From assembly GCA_036785325.1 (NCBI GenBank), contig JAXIVH010000001.1:22155455-22219454 (forward strand): 64,000 bases of DNA, written 5' to 3'. The notes below the pieces were generated by a model. The model had not been told where the DNA came from. It made no database searches and saw only the letters and a program-made list of their open reading frames with translations. This DNA is from Urophycis tenuis (lineage: Eukaryota > Chordata > Actinopteri > Gadiformes > Phycidae). Positions 49,501 to 58,358 of the stretch are shown here, piece by piece (position 1 is the stretch's first letter; the number at the start of each line of letters is the position of its first letter). The position numbers and the translations under genes are program-made.

Positions 49501-49575
49501 AAAGACGGAGTTTAAACACAAAACAAAACAAAACAACGCGCACCAACACACCGAGGCGACCATCCGCGGCGCCAT
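46564..49575 (-). CDS. LINE endonuclease/reverse transcriptase, 1003 residues, intact
   Basis: The protein copies the element RNA into a nicked genomic target (target-primed reverse transcription). Residues about 100-310 form an APE-type endonuclease: SNVRSL with N106, FTETWL with E137, GVYIPP 220-225, GDFN with D257 and N259, and the terminal SDH at 306-308. Residues about 540-850 form the reverse transcriptase: AAGPDSVSP 558-566, FRPVALTSV 617-625, motif A VDFSSAF with D687, motif B TGSPQG 742-747, and motif C FADD with D776 and D777. Catalytic residues in both domains are present and there is no stop or frameshift, so activity is plausible. Residues 6-26 are strikingly hydrophobic, like a signal peptide, which is odd for this protein. 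KRRRRGKR 76-83 could be a nuclear signal. No ORF1 precedes it. The first ATG lies about 10 bases from the element's 5' end, so the first Met is the only in-element start giving the full ORF. The C-terminal 150 residues resemble those of fish L2-like proteins from memory. Confidence 0.93.
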   Translation of the reverse strand: MAPRMVASVCWCALFCFVLCLNSVFCDGTRSSFTREELMNIRVTTPEDLFPTFALPTLEILDILVKGALTFAHAVKRRRRGKRAGALVRLRQRGLRTPLPGIFLSNVRSLPNKLDELQLLLGKNRDFYSSAVLCFTETWLCGLIPDSALQLAGFQLYRADRDAELSGKTKGGGICFYINSGWCNDVTAIQQHCSPDLESYFINCKPFYSPREFASFILVGVYIPPSANVQDAQRMLADQILCVERTNPDSLVIVVGDFNKGNLTHELPKYRQFIKCPTREENILDHCYTTVRDAYHAVPRAALGHSDHVMVHLIPAYRQKLKLCKPVVRTSKKWTSEAVEDLQACLDSTDWDVFRTATKSLDEYTEAVTSYISFCEDSCIPTRTRVSYNNDKPWFTAKLRRLRLDKEVAFRSGDKDSYKEAKYKFGKAVKEAKRLYSEKLQHHFSANDSASVWKGLRQITNYKPKAPHSINDHRLANDLNEFYCRFERQRDSPATIPHDTSQQLQLITSPTSVGAWAPPPMPNLKVPPSTPPPTSVTTLSIHERDVNKLFRRQNPRKAAGPDSVSPSTLKHCADQLSPVFTDIFNTSLETCHVPACFKTSTIIPVPKKPRTTGLNDFRPVALTSVVMKSFERLVLSHLKGITDPLLDPLQFAYRANRSVDDAVNLAFHYILQHLDSAGTYARILFVDFSSAFNTIIPALLQEKLSQLSVPDSTCRWITDFLSDRKQHVKLGKCISDSQTISTGSPQGCVLSPLLFSLYTNSCTSSHQSVKLLKFADDTTLIGLISDGDESDYRWEIDHLVTWCSRNNLELNALKTVEMVVDFRKYSASPAPITLCDYTIDTVESFRFLGTVISQDLKWELNISSLIKKAQQRMYFLRQLKKFNLPRTMMVHFYSSIIESILTSSITIWFAAATAKDKGRLQRIIRSAEKVIGCNLPSLQDLYTSRTLRRAGKIMADPSHPGHHLFASLPSGRRLRSIRTKTSRHKNSFFPSATSLVNKARSPH

Positions 49576-49585
49576 CTTGGTATAT
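49564..49585 (-). promoter_or_regulatory. LINE 5' end with a YY1-like initiator overlapping the start codon
   Basis: On the minus strand the element begins ATACCAAGATGGCGCC. CCAAGATGGCGCC closely resembles the YY1 motif (AAGATGGCGGC) known near the 5' end of mammalian L1, where it positions the transcription start. Here the ATG of the motif is also the ORF start codon. This suggests the 5' end is natural and not truncated. No other 5' UTR is present. The match is seen; function is inferred. Confidence 0.4.
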
Positions 49586-52500
49586 GAAGTAAAACGAAAT
49601 GGTTATCTGTCTTGTTGTGATATAACCGCTGATTTGGAGATATAGACTTGTTTTTCCTTTTCCCAAAGGTTTTCTTTGTTCCAAGATGAAGGTCAATCTA
49701 GTTTGATTGAAGGTACTTCCAATGCATTGGTATATTTACTTATTTGAATAAAGACGAGTCACAGCTGGAGTGAGACTTTTCTTTTCCATTTCTATTTTAG
49801 TATAAACGTGCTATCGAAATATTAGGACACGTCATCAGTAGTGGACCCTGGGATCATAGGGTGTTTCTGGCCATTGTCACTATACACCCTCACCCAAGGG
49901 AGGCCCCCCCGAGAGTGATCAATTCTCAAGGTGTGTCGTTTCCGAAATGGAATTGGTATTGGGTTTAAGCTTTTTTAGGAGTGATCATTTGTTGAGGTAA
50001 CGTCGAGGTAAGTAAAGGTAAGTAAAACACTTTTTTAGGATACATTGTTTTGGTTATGGAGAGGAGGGGGCACATACTTACCCCCTGACCAGCACAAACC
50101 AGTTGTTAACACCGCTAGGTAGCCCTGGTTTGGCCAATCAGGGCCGGAGCTTGGTTCTTGTCCTCTGTTGGGTCCAGATGAACTAGCAGAAAACTGGGGT
50201 CACGAAGGACCGAGGCCAGCCGTGACAAAGCACTGCCTCCACGGTCCCCCAATGCAGTTATCCTCAGCGATGGGTGTCCAGACCTAGGAAAGACCAAGAC
50301 CAGCCCCGACCAGCGGTGCCTTCCCAGTCGGTCCCAGGGTAGGAAAGGCCAAGGCCAGCCGCGACTAAGCACTGCCTCCCTGGCCCCTCCAGGACCCCAT
50401 GCCGAACAGCCTGTTAATAACAATTCCTGTGCCCCATACACCGCGCGACTACAGAGATTGTGTAGGAAGTTGACCTTAGAGAAGACTCAATGGCTTACTT
50501 TCCTCACCCAAAACAACAATTTCTTGGGGTAGTCTATTCTCGCCGTAGGTACTTCGGTAATGGGTTTTTTTGTGAAAAGTTTTCCGGATGAAATACATGC
50601 TGGGTAATTGTCTTCTTCCTCCAATATGTCAAGTGTAGGTTAAGGTTAGGGTAGATTTAGGGGTAGAGTTAGCAGTTAACCTTAACGTTAGGTTTGAAGT
50701 AAATGGGAGGGGTTGCGGTTAGGGTTAAGGTTAGGGCTGAGGTTAGGGTTAGGTATAAGGTTACGGTTTAGGGTTAAGGTTAGGGTTAAGGTTAGGGTTA
50801 CGGTTAGGGCTAAGGTTAGGGCTAAGGTTAGAGTAAGGGTTAGGGTTAGCGTTACGGTTAGGGTAAGGTTAGGGTTAGGGTTAGAGGTTAGGGGTTAGGG
50901 GTTAGGGTTAAGATGAGGGCTGAGGTTAGGGTTAAGGTTAGGGCTGAGGTTAGGGTTAGGTTTAAGGTTAGGGATAAGGTTAGGGTTGGGGTTACGGCTG
51001 AGATTGGGGTTAAGGTTAGGGTTGAGGTTAGGGTTAGTGTTATGGATAAGGTTAGGTTAAGTGTTAGGGCCAAGGTTAGGGTTAAGGTTATGGTTAAGAT
51101 TAGGGTTAGGGCTAGAATTAGGGTTAGGGCTAAGGTTAGGGTTAGGGTTATGGCTGAGGTTAGGGTTAAGGTTAGGTTTGAGGTTAGTGTTAAGGTTAGG
51201 GCCAAGGTTAGGGTTAGGGTTAAGGTTAGGGTTAGGGCTAAGGTTAGGGTTAGGGTTATGGCTGAGGCTAGGGTTAGGGCTAAAGTTAAGGCAAAGGTTA
51301 GAGTTAGGGTAAGCGTTAGAGTTAGGGTAGGGTTAGTGTTGGAGGTTAGGGTAGGCTTAGGGTTAGAGTTAGAGTAGGGGTTAGGGTTAGAGTTAGAGTA
51401 GGGGTTAGGGTTAGTGTTAAGGCTAAGGTTAGGGGTTGAGGTTAGTGTTAAGATTAGGGCCAAGGTAAGGGTTAGTGTTAGGGTTGAGTTAGGGTTAGGG
51501 CTAAGGTTAGGCCTATGGTTAGGGTTGGGGTTGAGGTTATCCCTAGGGTTAGAGTTAGAGCTAGAGATTGAGGAAGGTAGAGTCAAGGTGAGACAGTCTG
51601 TACGGACTGAACTCACCCCCGCCGGATCGGGCTAGTACACTCTATCTCCCCCAACTCCCTCATTTCCATGAGGGAAGACAGGGGAGAAGAGATGGGAGGA
51701 GTATATATATTTAATATATATTTTTTTAGTAAATAAATACATCGAGAGACTCACCGCTGGAGTGGGTTTTAATCTTTGTATTCAAGGTTGTTCCTCCTCT
51801 TTTGATTCCTCGCTGGTGGTGCGTCGTCTCCACCTAGTGGTCGTTTTGTGAAGAAGAGTTATAGAAATAGAAATAGAAATACTCTATTGTTCCCAGGTTG
51901 GGAAATTGCATTAATAGGTAAGTAATAATAATAATAATAGGTAATTGCAATAGTTGGTAAGGTAATCTATATTTAATTATTTTATTTATATTTGTATATT
52001 TATTTAGTCTATTTATTTATTCATTTTTGTTTATTTATTTATTTAGATAAAGAGGATCACAGCTGGAGTGAGTTTTTAGTCTTTGTGTTAAAGGCTGGTT
52101 GCCTTCTTTTGATTCTTCAGTGGTGGTCCATCGCCTCCATCTAGTGGTCGTTTTGTGAATAACAGTTGGTAAGGTAATATAAATGGGTTGTGTAGAGAGC
52201 CCGTTCTTTCGATGGCCCTGGCTCGGTTAGGTTCGTTAGAGTTATCTCGATGACCCCCCCCCCACCTCATCCAACGACTCGGTAGTTGAATAGGGGATCA
52301 AAGGCAGTTGCACTCGCCAATATCTAGTCATCCGCAGCTCTCTTTTCCCATATTACCAAGAATGAAGTAAAACGAAATGGTTATCTGTCTTGTTGTGATA
52401 TAACCGCTGATTTGGAGATATAGACTTGTTTTTCCTTTTCCCAAAGGTTTTCTTTGTTCCAAGATGAAGGTCAATCTAGTTTGATTGAAGGTACTTCCAA

Positions 52501-53191
52501 TGCATTGGTATATTTACTTATTTGAATAAAGACGAGTCACAGCTGGAGTGAGACTTTTCTTTTCCATTTCTATTTTAGTATAAACGTGCTATCGAAATAT
52601 TAGGACACGTCATCAGTAGTGGACCCTGGGATCATAGGGTGTTTCTGGCCATTGTCACTATACACCCTCACCCAAGGGAGGCCCCCCCGAGAGTGATCAA
52701 TTCTCAAGGTGTGTCGTTTCCGAAATGGAATTGGTATTGGGTTTAAGCTTTTTTAGGAGTGATCATTTGTTGAGGTAACGTCGAGGTAAGTAAAGGTAAG
52801 TAAAACACTTTTTAGGATACATTGTTTTGGTTATGGAGAGGAGGGGGCACATACTTACCCCCTGACCAGCACAAACCAGTTGTTAACACCGCTAGGTAGC
52901 CCTGGTTTGGCCAATCAGGGCCGGAGCTTGGTTCTTGTCCTCTGTTGGGTCCAGATGAACTAGCAGAAAACTGGGGTCACGAAGGACCGAGGCCAGCCGT
53001 GACAAAGCACTGCCTCCACGGTCCCCCAATGCAGCTATCCTCAGCGATGGGTGTCCAGACCTACGAAAGACCAAGACCAGCCCCGACCAGCGGTGCCTTC
53101 CCAGTCGGTCCCAGGGTAGGAAAGGCCAAGGCCAGCCGCGACTAAGCACTGCCTCCCTGGCCCCTCCAGGACCCCATGCCGAACAGCCTGT

Positions 53192-53197
53192 TAATAA
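53192..53197 (+). other. Target site duplication, left copy (TAATAA)
   Basis: Matches 55401-55406; the uninterrupted site in other units has GTTAATAACAATTCC with one copy. A 4-bp reading (AATA) is possible because the element end is ambiguous. Confidence 0.75.
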
Positions 53198-53925
53198 TAT
53201 GAGGGGCCGTTTAGGACTTAACTATTGAGACACTCTTACACTCACTACTGAGACACTCTCACACATACTAATGAAACACTCTTACATTCACTATTGAAAC
53301 GCTCGCACACTCACTATTGAAACACTCACACATACATACATACTCTGTAAACCTATGCACGCTCATATATAAAACATTATACACACTCGTCTGAAACACT
53401 TACACATACATATGAGAAACACACACGCATACATATATACTTCCGTGTCATATACACATACATATGAAATGCTTGCATGCATACAAGTGAAACATTTATA
53501 CGTATCTATCTGAAACACTCATGCATTCACATATGAAAATTTTATACATACATATTGTTGAACACTTATACATTAATAACTGAATCTCTTGCATATGATT
53601 ACAAAGATATTAAAAGTTTAGATGCATGTGCAAGTGTTTCATATATATTTGTATAAATGTTTCAAATGTGTATGTATACGTTTTTCAATTATAAGTGTGT
53701 ATGCTCTCACATGAGGATGTGCAAGCGTTTCACATGTATTCATACAAGTAATTTCAGTAGTGACCGTGAGAGCGTTTCAATAGTGTATGTGAGAGCGTTT
53801 CAATGGTGTATGTAAGAGCGTTTCAGTAGTATGTATGAATGAAATCTCACTAGCATACGGAAGGTATCTCACTTTCACCGGAAGGCGGAAGTAAAGAGTG
53901 CAGAATTTGAACAGCGAAAAAATTT
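53198..53925 (+). repeat. Foldback left arm, 23-bp minisatellite with an internal orientation switch
   Basis: The outer part (to about 53600) is a degenerate 23-bp tandem repeat of the form GAAACACTCTTACATTCACT, clearest at 53225-53340. The inner part (about 53625-53830) is the same motif in reverse orientation (AGAGCGTTTCAATAGTGTATG). The switch lies around ACAAAGATATTAAAAGT. The innermost 100 bp is unique (CTCACTTTCACCGGAAGGCG). Relative to the right arm it has one extra repeat at about 53790-53815. Confidence 0.85.
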
Positions 53926-54460
53926 TGCGCTAATCTTAAAGTGATGGTTCGGAGTAAAATTCACCCAATAATCCAGCCAAATACCCCCTCAGATGCATTT
54001 TTAGCGACGGTCAATATTTATCAAGTTTAGGGGTATCAGCCGAATGGCTTAGTATTGGAGTGTCCGGTACCGTGTGTTTATCTCGTAAATTACCCCACTA
54101 ATAATGCATAGATTGTTACCCAACTTCTGTAGTAGTACATATATGGTCTGTACTCACAAAACGAGGCATTTTAAAGTTTGTAAGTACACCAGGAGTTTAT
54201 TTAAAAGAACACTTTTCTGATAGCTTCAACTGGTGCTTCGTTTATACTTCCGCGGACCCACGGCGGACCCTTTGCGGACCCTTTACGTCCTCGACGTGCA
54301 CCTCCCCAAATCCTAGACGCGCATCGAGGCGACGCCGTCTCTACGCCGTCCCAACGCGTTGGCTTTGGCTGTGATTGGTCCGCGAACTACATTGGCTGGA
54401 GATCGCTTTTCCGTTTTCCACTCGTAAACACCGCCACGGTGTAAACACAGCCTTGATAAA

Positions 54461-54524
54461 TGCTTCGGCTTATTGGCGACAGTATATATATATATATATA
54501 TGTTGTCGCCAATCAGTCGAAGCA
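54461..54524. repeat. Nested hairpin with a TA-repeat loop in the foldback spacer
   Basis: TGCTTCGGCTTATTGGCGACA (54461-54481) and TGTCGCCAATCAGTCGAAGC (54504-54523) are inverted 21-base arms with two mismatches, separated by a (TA)n run. This resembles a very small hairpin element or an old MITE remnant. (TA)n loops in hairpins are prone to cruciform extrusion. Confidence 0.6.
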
Positions 54525-54560
54525 TATATATACATAAAACTTTTGCATCCGTATGTAATA

Positions 54561-54580
54561 ACCAGAATGGTCATTCTGGT
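54561..54580. other. 20-base near-perfect palindrome in the foldback spacer
   Basis: ACCAGAATGGTCATTCTGGT has 9-bp inverted arms with a 2-base centre. No function is recognised. Confidence 0.5.
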
Positions 54581-54673
54581 CCCTCTACCGGTGTGGCAAT
54601 TAATTGCATTTCGAGACGTAAACCCCACGAAATCCCTCCGCAGAAGTATCACGGGCTCATTTTTCAAACGGTC

Positions 54674-55400
54674 AAATTTTTCGCTGTTCAAATTCTGCAC
54701 TCTTTACTTCCGCCTTCCGGTGAAAGTGAGATACCTTCCGTATGCTAGTGAGATTTCATTCATACATACTACTGAAACGCTCTCACATACACTATTGAAA
54801 CGCTCTCACGGTCACTACTGAAATTACTTGTATGAATACATGTGAAACGCTTGCACATCCTCATGTGAAACGCTTGCACATCCTCATGTGAGAGCATACA
54901 CACTTATAATTGAAAAACGTATACATACACATTTGAAACATTTATACAAATATATATGAAACACTTGCACATACATCTAAACTTTTAATATCTTTGTAAT
55001 CATATGCACGAGATTCAGTTATGAATGTATAAGTGTTCAACAATATGTATGTATAACATTTTCATATGTGAATGCATGAGTGTTTCAGATAGATATGTAT
55101 AAATGTTTCACTTGTATGCATGCAAGCATTTCATATGTATGTGTATATGACACGGAAGTATATATGTATGCGTGTGTGTTTCTCATATGTATGTGTAAGT
55201 GTTTCAGACGAGTGTGTATAATGTTTTATATATGAGCGTGCATAGGTTTACAGAGTATGTATGTATGTGTGAGTGTTTCAATAGTGAGTGTGAGAGCGTT
55301 TCAATAGTGAATGTAAGAGTGTTTCATTAGTATGTGTGAGAGTGTCTCAGTAGTGAGTGTAAGAGTGTCTCAATAGTTAAGTCCTAAACGGCCCCTCATA
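54674..55400 (-). repeat. Foldback right arm, inverted copy of the left arm
   Basis: The reverse complement of 53198-53925 with scattered single-base differences. It has one extra 23-bp repeat (GTGAAACGCTTGCACATCC occurs twice in a row near 54842-54887) and lacks the extra left-arm copy, so arm lengths stay almost equal. The orientation switch is mirrored near 54990. Confidence 0.85.
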
Positions 55401-55406
55401 TAATAA
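55401..55406 (+). other. Target site duplication, right copy (TAATAA)
   Basis: Second copy of the target 6-mer. From here the unit 18 sequence resumes with CAATTCCTGTG. Confidence 0.75.
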
Positions 55407-55587
55407 CAATTCCTGTGCCCCATACACCGCGCGACTACAGCGATTGTGTAGGGAGTTGACCTTAGAGAAGACTCAATGGCTTACTTTCCTCACCCAAAAC
55501 AACAATTTCTTGGGGTAGTCTATTCTCGCCGTAGGTACTTCGGTAATGGGTTTTTTTGTGAAAAGTTTTCCGGATGAAATGCATGCT

Positions 55588-58358
55588 GGGTAATTGTCTT
55601 CTTCCTCCAATATGTCAAGTGTAGGTTAAGGTTAGGGTAGATTTAGGGGTAGAGTTAGCAGTTAACCTTAACGTTAGGTTTGAAGTAAATGGGAGGGGTT
55701 GCGGTTAGGGTTAAGGTTAGGGCTGAGGTTAGGGTTAGGTATAAGGTTACGGTTTAGGGTTAAGGTTAGGGTTAAGGTTAGGGTTACGGTTAGGGCTAAG
55801 GTTAGGGCTAAGGTTAGAGTAAGGGTTAGGGTTAGCGTTACGGTTAGGGTAAGGTTAGGGTTAGGGTTAGAGGTTAGGGGTTAGGGGTTAGGGTTAAGAT
55901 GAGGGCTGAGGTTAGGGTTAAGGTTAGGGCTGAGGTTAGGGTTAGGTTTAAGGTTAGGGATAAGGTTAGGGTTGGGGTTACGGCTGAGATTGGGGTTAAG
56001 GTTAGGGTTGAGGTTAGGGTTAGTGTTATGGATAAGGTTAGGTTAAGTGTTAGGGCCAAGGTTAGGGTTAAGGTTATGGTTAAGATTAGGGTTAGGGCTA
56101 GAATTAGGGTTAGGGCTAAGGTTAGGGTTAGGGTTATGGCTGAGGTTAGGGTTAAGGTTAGGTTTGAGGTTAGTGTTAAGGTTAGGGCCAAGGTTAGGGT
56201 TAGGGTTAAGGTTAGGGTTAGGGCTAAGGTTAGGGTTAGGGTTATGGCTGAGGCTAGGGTTAGGGCTAAAGTTAGGGCAAAGGTTAGAGTAAGGGTTAGC
56301 GTTAGAGTTAGGGTAGGGTTAGTGTTGGAGGTTAGGGTAGGCTTAGAGTTAGAGTAGGGGTTAGGGTTAGAGTTAGAGTAGGGGTTAGGGTTAGTGTTAA
56401 GGCTAAGGTTAGGGGTTGAGGTTAGTGTTAAGATTAGGGCCAAGGTAAGGGTTAGTGTTAGGGTTGAGTTAGGGTTAGGGCTAAGGTTAGGCCTATGGTT
56501 AGGGTTGGGGTTGAGGTTATCCCTAGGGTTAGAGTTAGAGCTAGAGATTGAGGAAGGTAGAGTCAAGGTGAGACAGTCTGTACGGACTGAACTCACCCCC
56601 GCCGGATCGGGCTAGTACACTCTATCTCCCCCAACTCCCTCATTTCCATGAGGGAAGACAGGGGAGAAGAGATGGGAGGAGTATATATATTTAATATATA
56701 TTTTTTTAGTAAATAAATACATCGAGAGACTCACCGCTGGAGTGGGTTTTAATCTTTGTATTCAAGGTTGTTCCTCCTCTTTTGATTCCTCGCTGGTGGT
56801 GCGTCGTCTCCACCTAGTGGTCGTTTTGTGAAGAAGAGTTATAGAAATAGAAATAGAAATACTCTATTGTTCCCAGGTTGGGAAATTGCATTAATAGGTA
56901 AGTAATAATAATAATAATAGGTAATTGCAATAGTTGGTAAGGTAATCTATATTTAATTTATTTATTTATATTTGTATATTTATTTAGTCTATTTATTTAT
57001 TCATTTTTGTTTATTTATTTATTTAGATAAAGAGGATCACAGCTGGAGTGAGTTTTTAGTCTTTGTGTTAAAGGCTGGTTGCCTTCTTTTGATTCTTCAG
57101 TGGTGGTCCATCGCCTCCATCTAGTGGTCGTTTTGTGAATAACAGTTGGTAAGGTAATATAAATGGGTTGTGTAGAGAGCCCGTTCTTTCGATGGCCCTG
57201 GCTCGGTTAGGTTCGTTAGAGTTATCTCGATGACCCCCCCCCCACCTCATCCAACGACTCGGTAGTTGAATAGGGGATCAAAGGCAGTTGCACTCGCCAA
57301 TATCTAGTCATCCGCAGCTCTCTTTTCCCATATTACCAAGAATGAAGTAAAACGAAATGGTTATCTGTCTTGTTGTGATATAACCGCTGATTTGGAGATA
57401 TAGACTTGTTTTTCCTTTTCCCAAAGGTTTTCTTTGTTCCAAGATGAAGGTCAATCTAGTTTGATTGAAGGTACTTCCAATGCATTGGTATATTTACTTA
57501 TTTGAATAAAGACGAGTCACAGCTGGAGTGAGACTTTTCTTTTCCATTTCTATTTTAGTATAAACGTGCTATCGAAATATTAGGACACGTCATCAGTAGT
57601 GGACCCTGGGATCATAGGGTGTTTCTGGCCATTGTCACTATACACCCTCACCCAAGGGAGGCCCCCCCGAGAGTGATCAATTCTCAAGGTGTGTCGTTTC
57701 CGAAATGGAATTGGTATTGGGTTTAAGCTTTTTTAGGAGTGATCATTTGTTGAGGTAACGTCGAGGTAAGTAAAGGTAAGTAAAACACTTTTTAGGATAC
57801 ATTGTTTTGGTTATGGAGAGGAGGGGGCACATACTTACCCCCTGACCAGCACAAACCAGTTGTTAACACCGCTAGGTAGCCCTGGTTTGGCCAATCAGGG
57901 CCGGAGCTTGGTTCTTGTCCTCTGTTGGGTCCAGATGAACTAGCAGAAAACTGGGGTCACGAAGGACCGAGGCCAGCCGTGACAAAGCACTGCCTCCACG
58001 GTCCCCCAATGCAGCTATCCTCAGCGATGGGTGTCCAGACCTAGGAAAGACCAAGACCAGCCCCGACCAGCGGTGCCTTCCCAGTCGGTCCCAGGGTAGG
58101 AAAGGCCAAGGCCAGCCGCGACTAAGCACTGCCTCCCTGGCCCCTCCAGGACCCCATGCCGAACAGCCTGTTAATAACAATTCCTGTGCCCCATACACCG
58201 CGCGACTACAGCGATTGTGTAGGGAGTTGACCTTAGAGAAGACTCAATGGCTTACTTTCCTCACCCAAAACAACAATTTCTTGGGGTAGTCTATTCTCGC
58301 CGTAGGTACTTCGGTAATGGGTTTTTTTGTGAAAAGTTTTCCGGATGAAATGCATGCT
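55588..58358 (+). repeat. Macrosatellite unit 19 (2771 bp, short-tract class)
   Basis: Telomere-like tract 55701-56549. Markers m1-m10: G, short, T, std, T, 5, C, G, C, A. It matches unit 4 except at m4, so units 17-18-19 parallel units 2-3-4. Confidence 0.97.

Larger units (their letters stand above)
46164..49585 (-). mobile_element. LINE retrotransposon, L2-like (CR1/L2/Rex group), structurally complete
   Basis: This 3,422-bp insertion in unit 17 reads on the minus strand. From 5' to 3' it has a start codon almost at its 5' end, one long endonuclease/reverse transcriptase ORF, a roughly 360-base 3' UTR, a stem-loop, AATAAA and a (TGATTC)n tail. The element is sharply bounded because the flanks rejoin to a normal unit. 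At most 2 bp (AT) can be a target duplication, which fits the short or absent duplications common in L2-type elements. The single ORF, tail of short tandem repeats and terminal stem-loop point to the L2/Maui side of the group; Rex1/Babar is the main alternative. An unbroken ORF and its absence from all other units suggest recent insertion. Confidence 0.93.
44402..50601 (+). repeat. Macrosatellite unit 17, split by a LINE insertion
   Basis: The unit sequence is 44402-46163 plus 49586-50601, together 2778 bp, with the LINE between. Telomere-like tract 44515-45369. Markers m1-m10: G, long, T, std, T, 6, T, G, A, A, the same as units 1 and 2. The insertion is at offset 1762, between AAGAAT and GAAGTAAAAC, a site intact in every other unit. 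Confidence 0.97.
53926..54673. other. Foldback central spacer
   Basis: About 750 bp of non-minisatellite DNA. The left part starts after TTAA with AGTGATGGTTCGGAG, which from memory resembles the end of a common fish DNA-transposon fragment. The middle has three 11-bp direct repeats of GCGGACCC plus three bases (starting 54252, 54263 and 54274) in a GC-rich block with two inverted CCAAT-like sites (about 54372 and 54390). An imperfect inverted pair, ATACTTCCGCGGA (54244-54256) and TCCGCAGAAGTAT (54637-54649), may bound a nested element. The open frames are short, overlap on both strands and show no domain, so no gene is called. Confidence 0.6.
53198..55400. mobile_element. Foldback-type element with minisatellite arms
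   Basis: A 2,203-bp insertion in unit 18 whose ends are inverted copies (TATGAGGGGCCGTTTAGG and its complement). The arms match for about 728 bp with few mismatches. The flanks TAATAA (53192-53197 and 55401-55406) are a 6-bp target duplication of a sequence present once in the other units. If the ends are set one base further out, the duplication is 4 bp (AATA). No transposase frame is visible, so the element is non-autonomous. Known foldback elements, such as Drosophila FB, have long terminal inverted repeats built of short tandem repeats, which is the closest analogy. The superfamily cannot be assigned. Confidence 0.88.
50602..55587 (+). repeat. Macrosatellite unit 18, split by a foldback element
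   Basis: The unit sequence is 50602-53197 plus 55407-55587, together 2777 bp, with the foldback element and one duplicated 6-mer between. Telomere-like tract 50715-51569. Markers m1-m10: G, long, T, alt, T, 5, C, C, C, A, identical to unit 3. Confidence 0.97.

Noticed and set aside
49576..49590. Inverted TACCAAG/CTTGGTA at the two ends of the LINE insertion as possible terminal inverted repeats
   Set aside because: One copy is host target sequence (present in all units) and the other is the element's own 5' end. The element has LINE ends and not transposon ends, so the similarity is probably chance.
54375..54821. A 148-codon frame in the foldback spacer running into the right arm
   Set aside because: It crosses a TA-repeat hairpin and the arm boundary, overlaps frames on the other strand and has no recognisable transposase motif.
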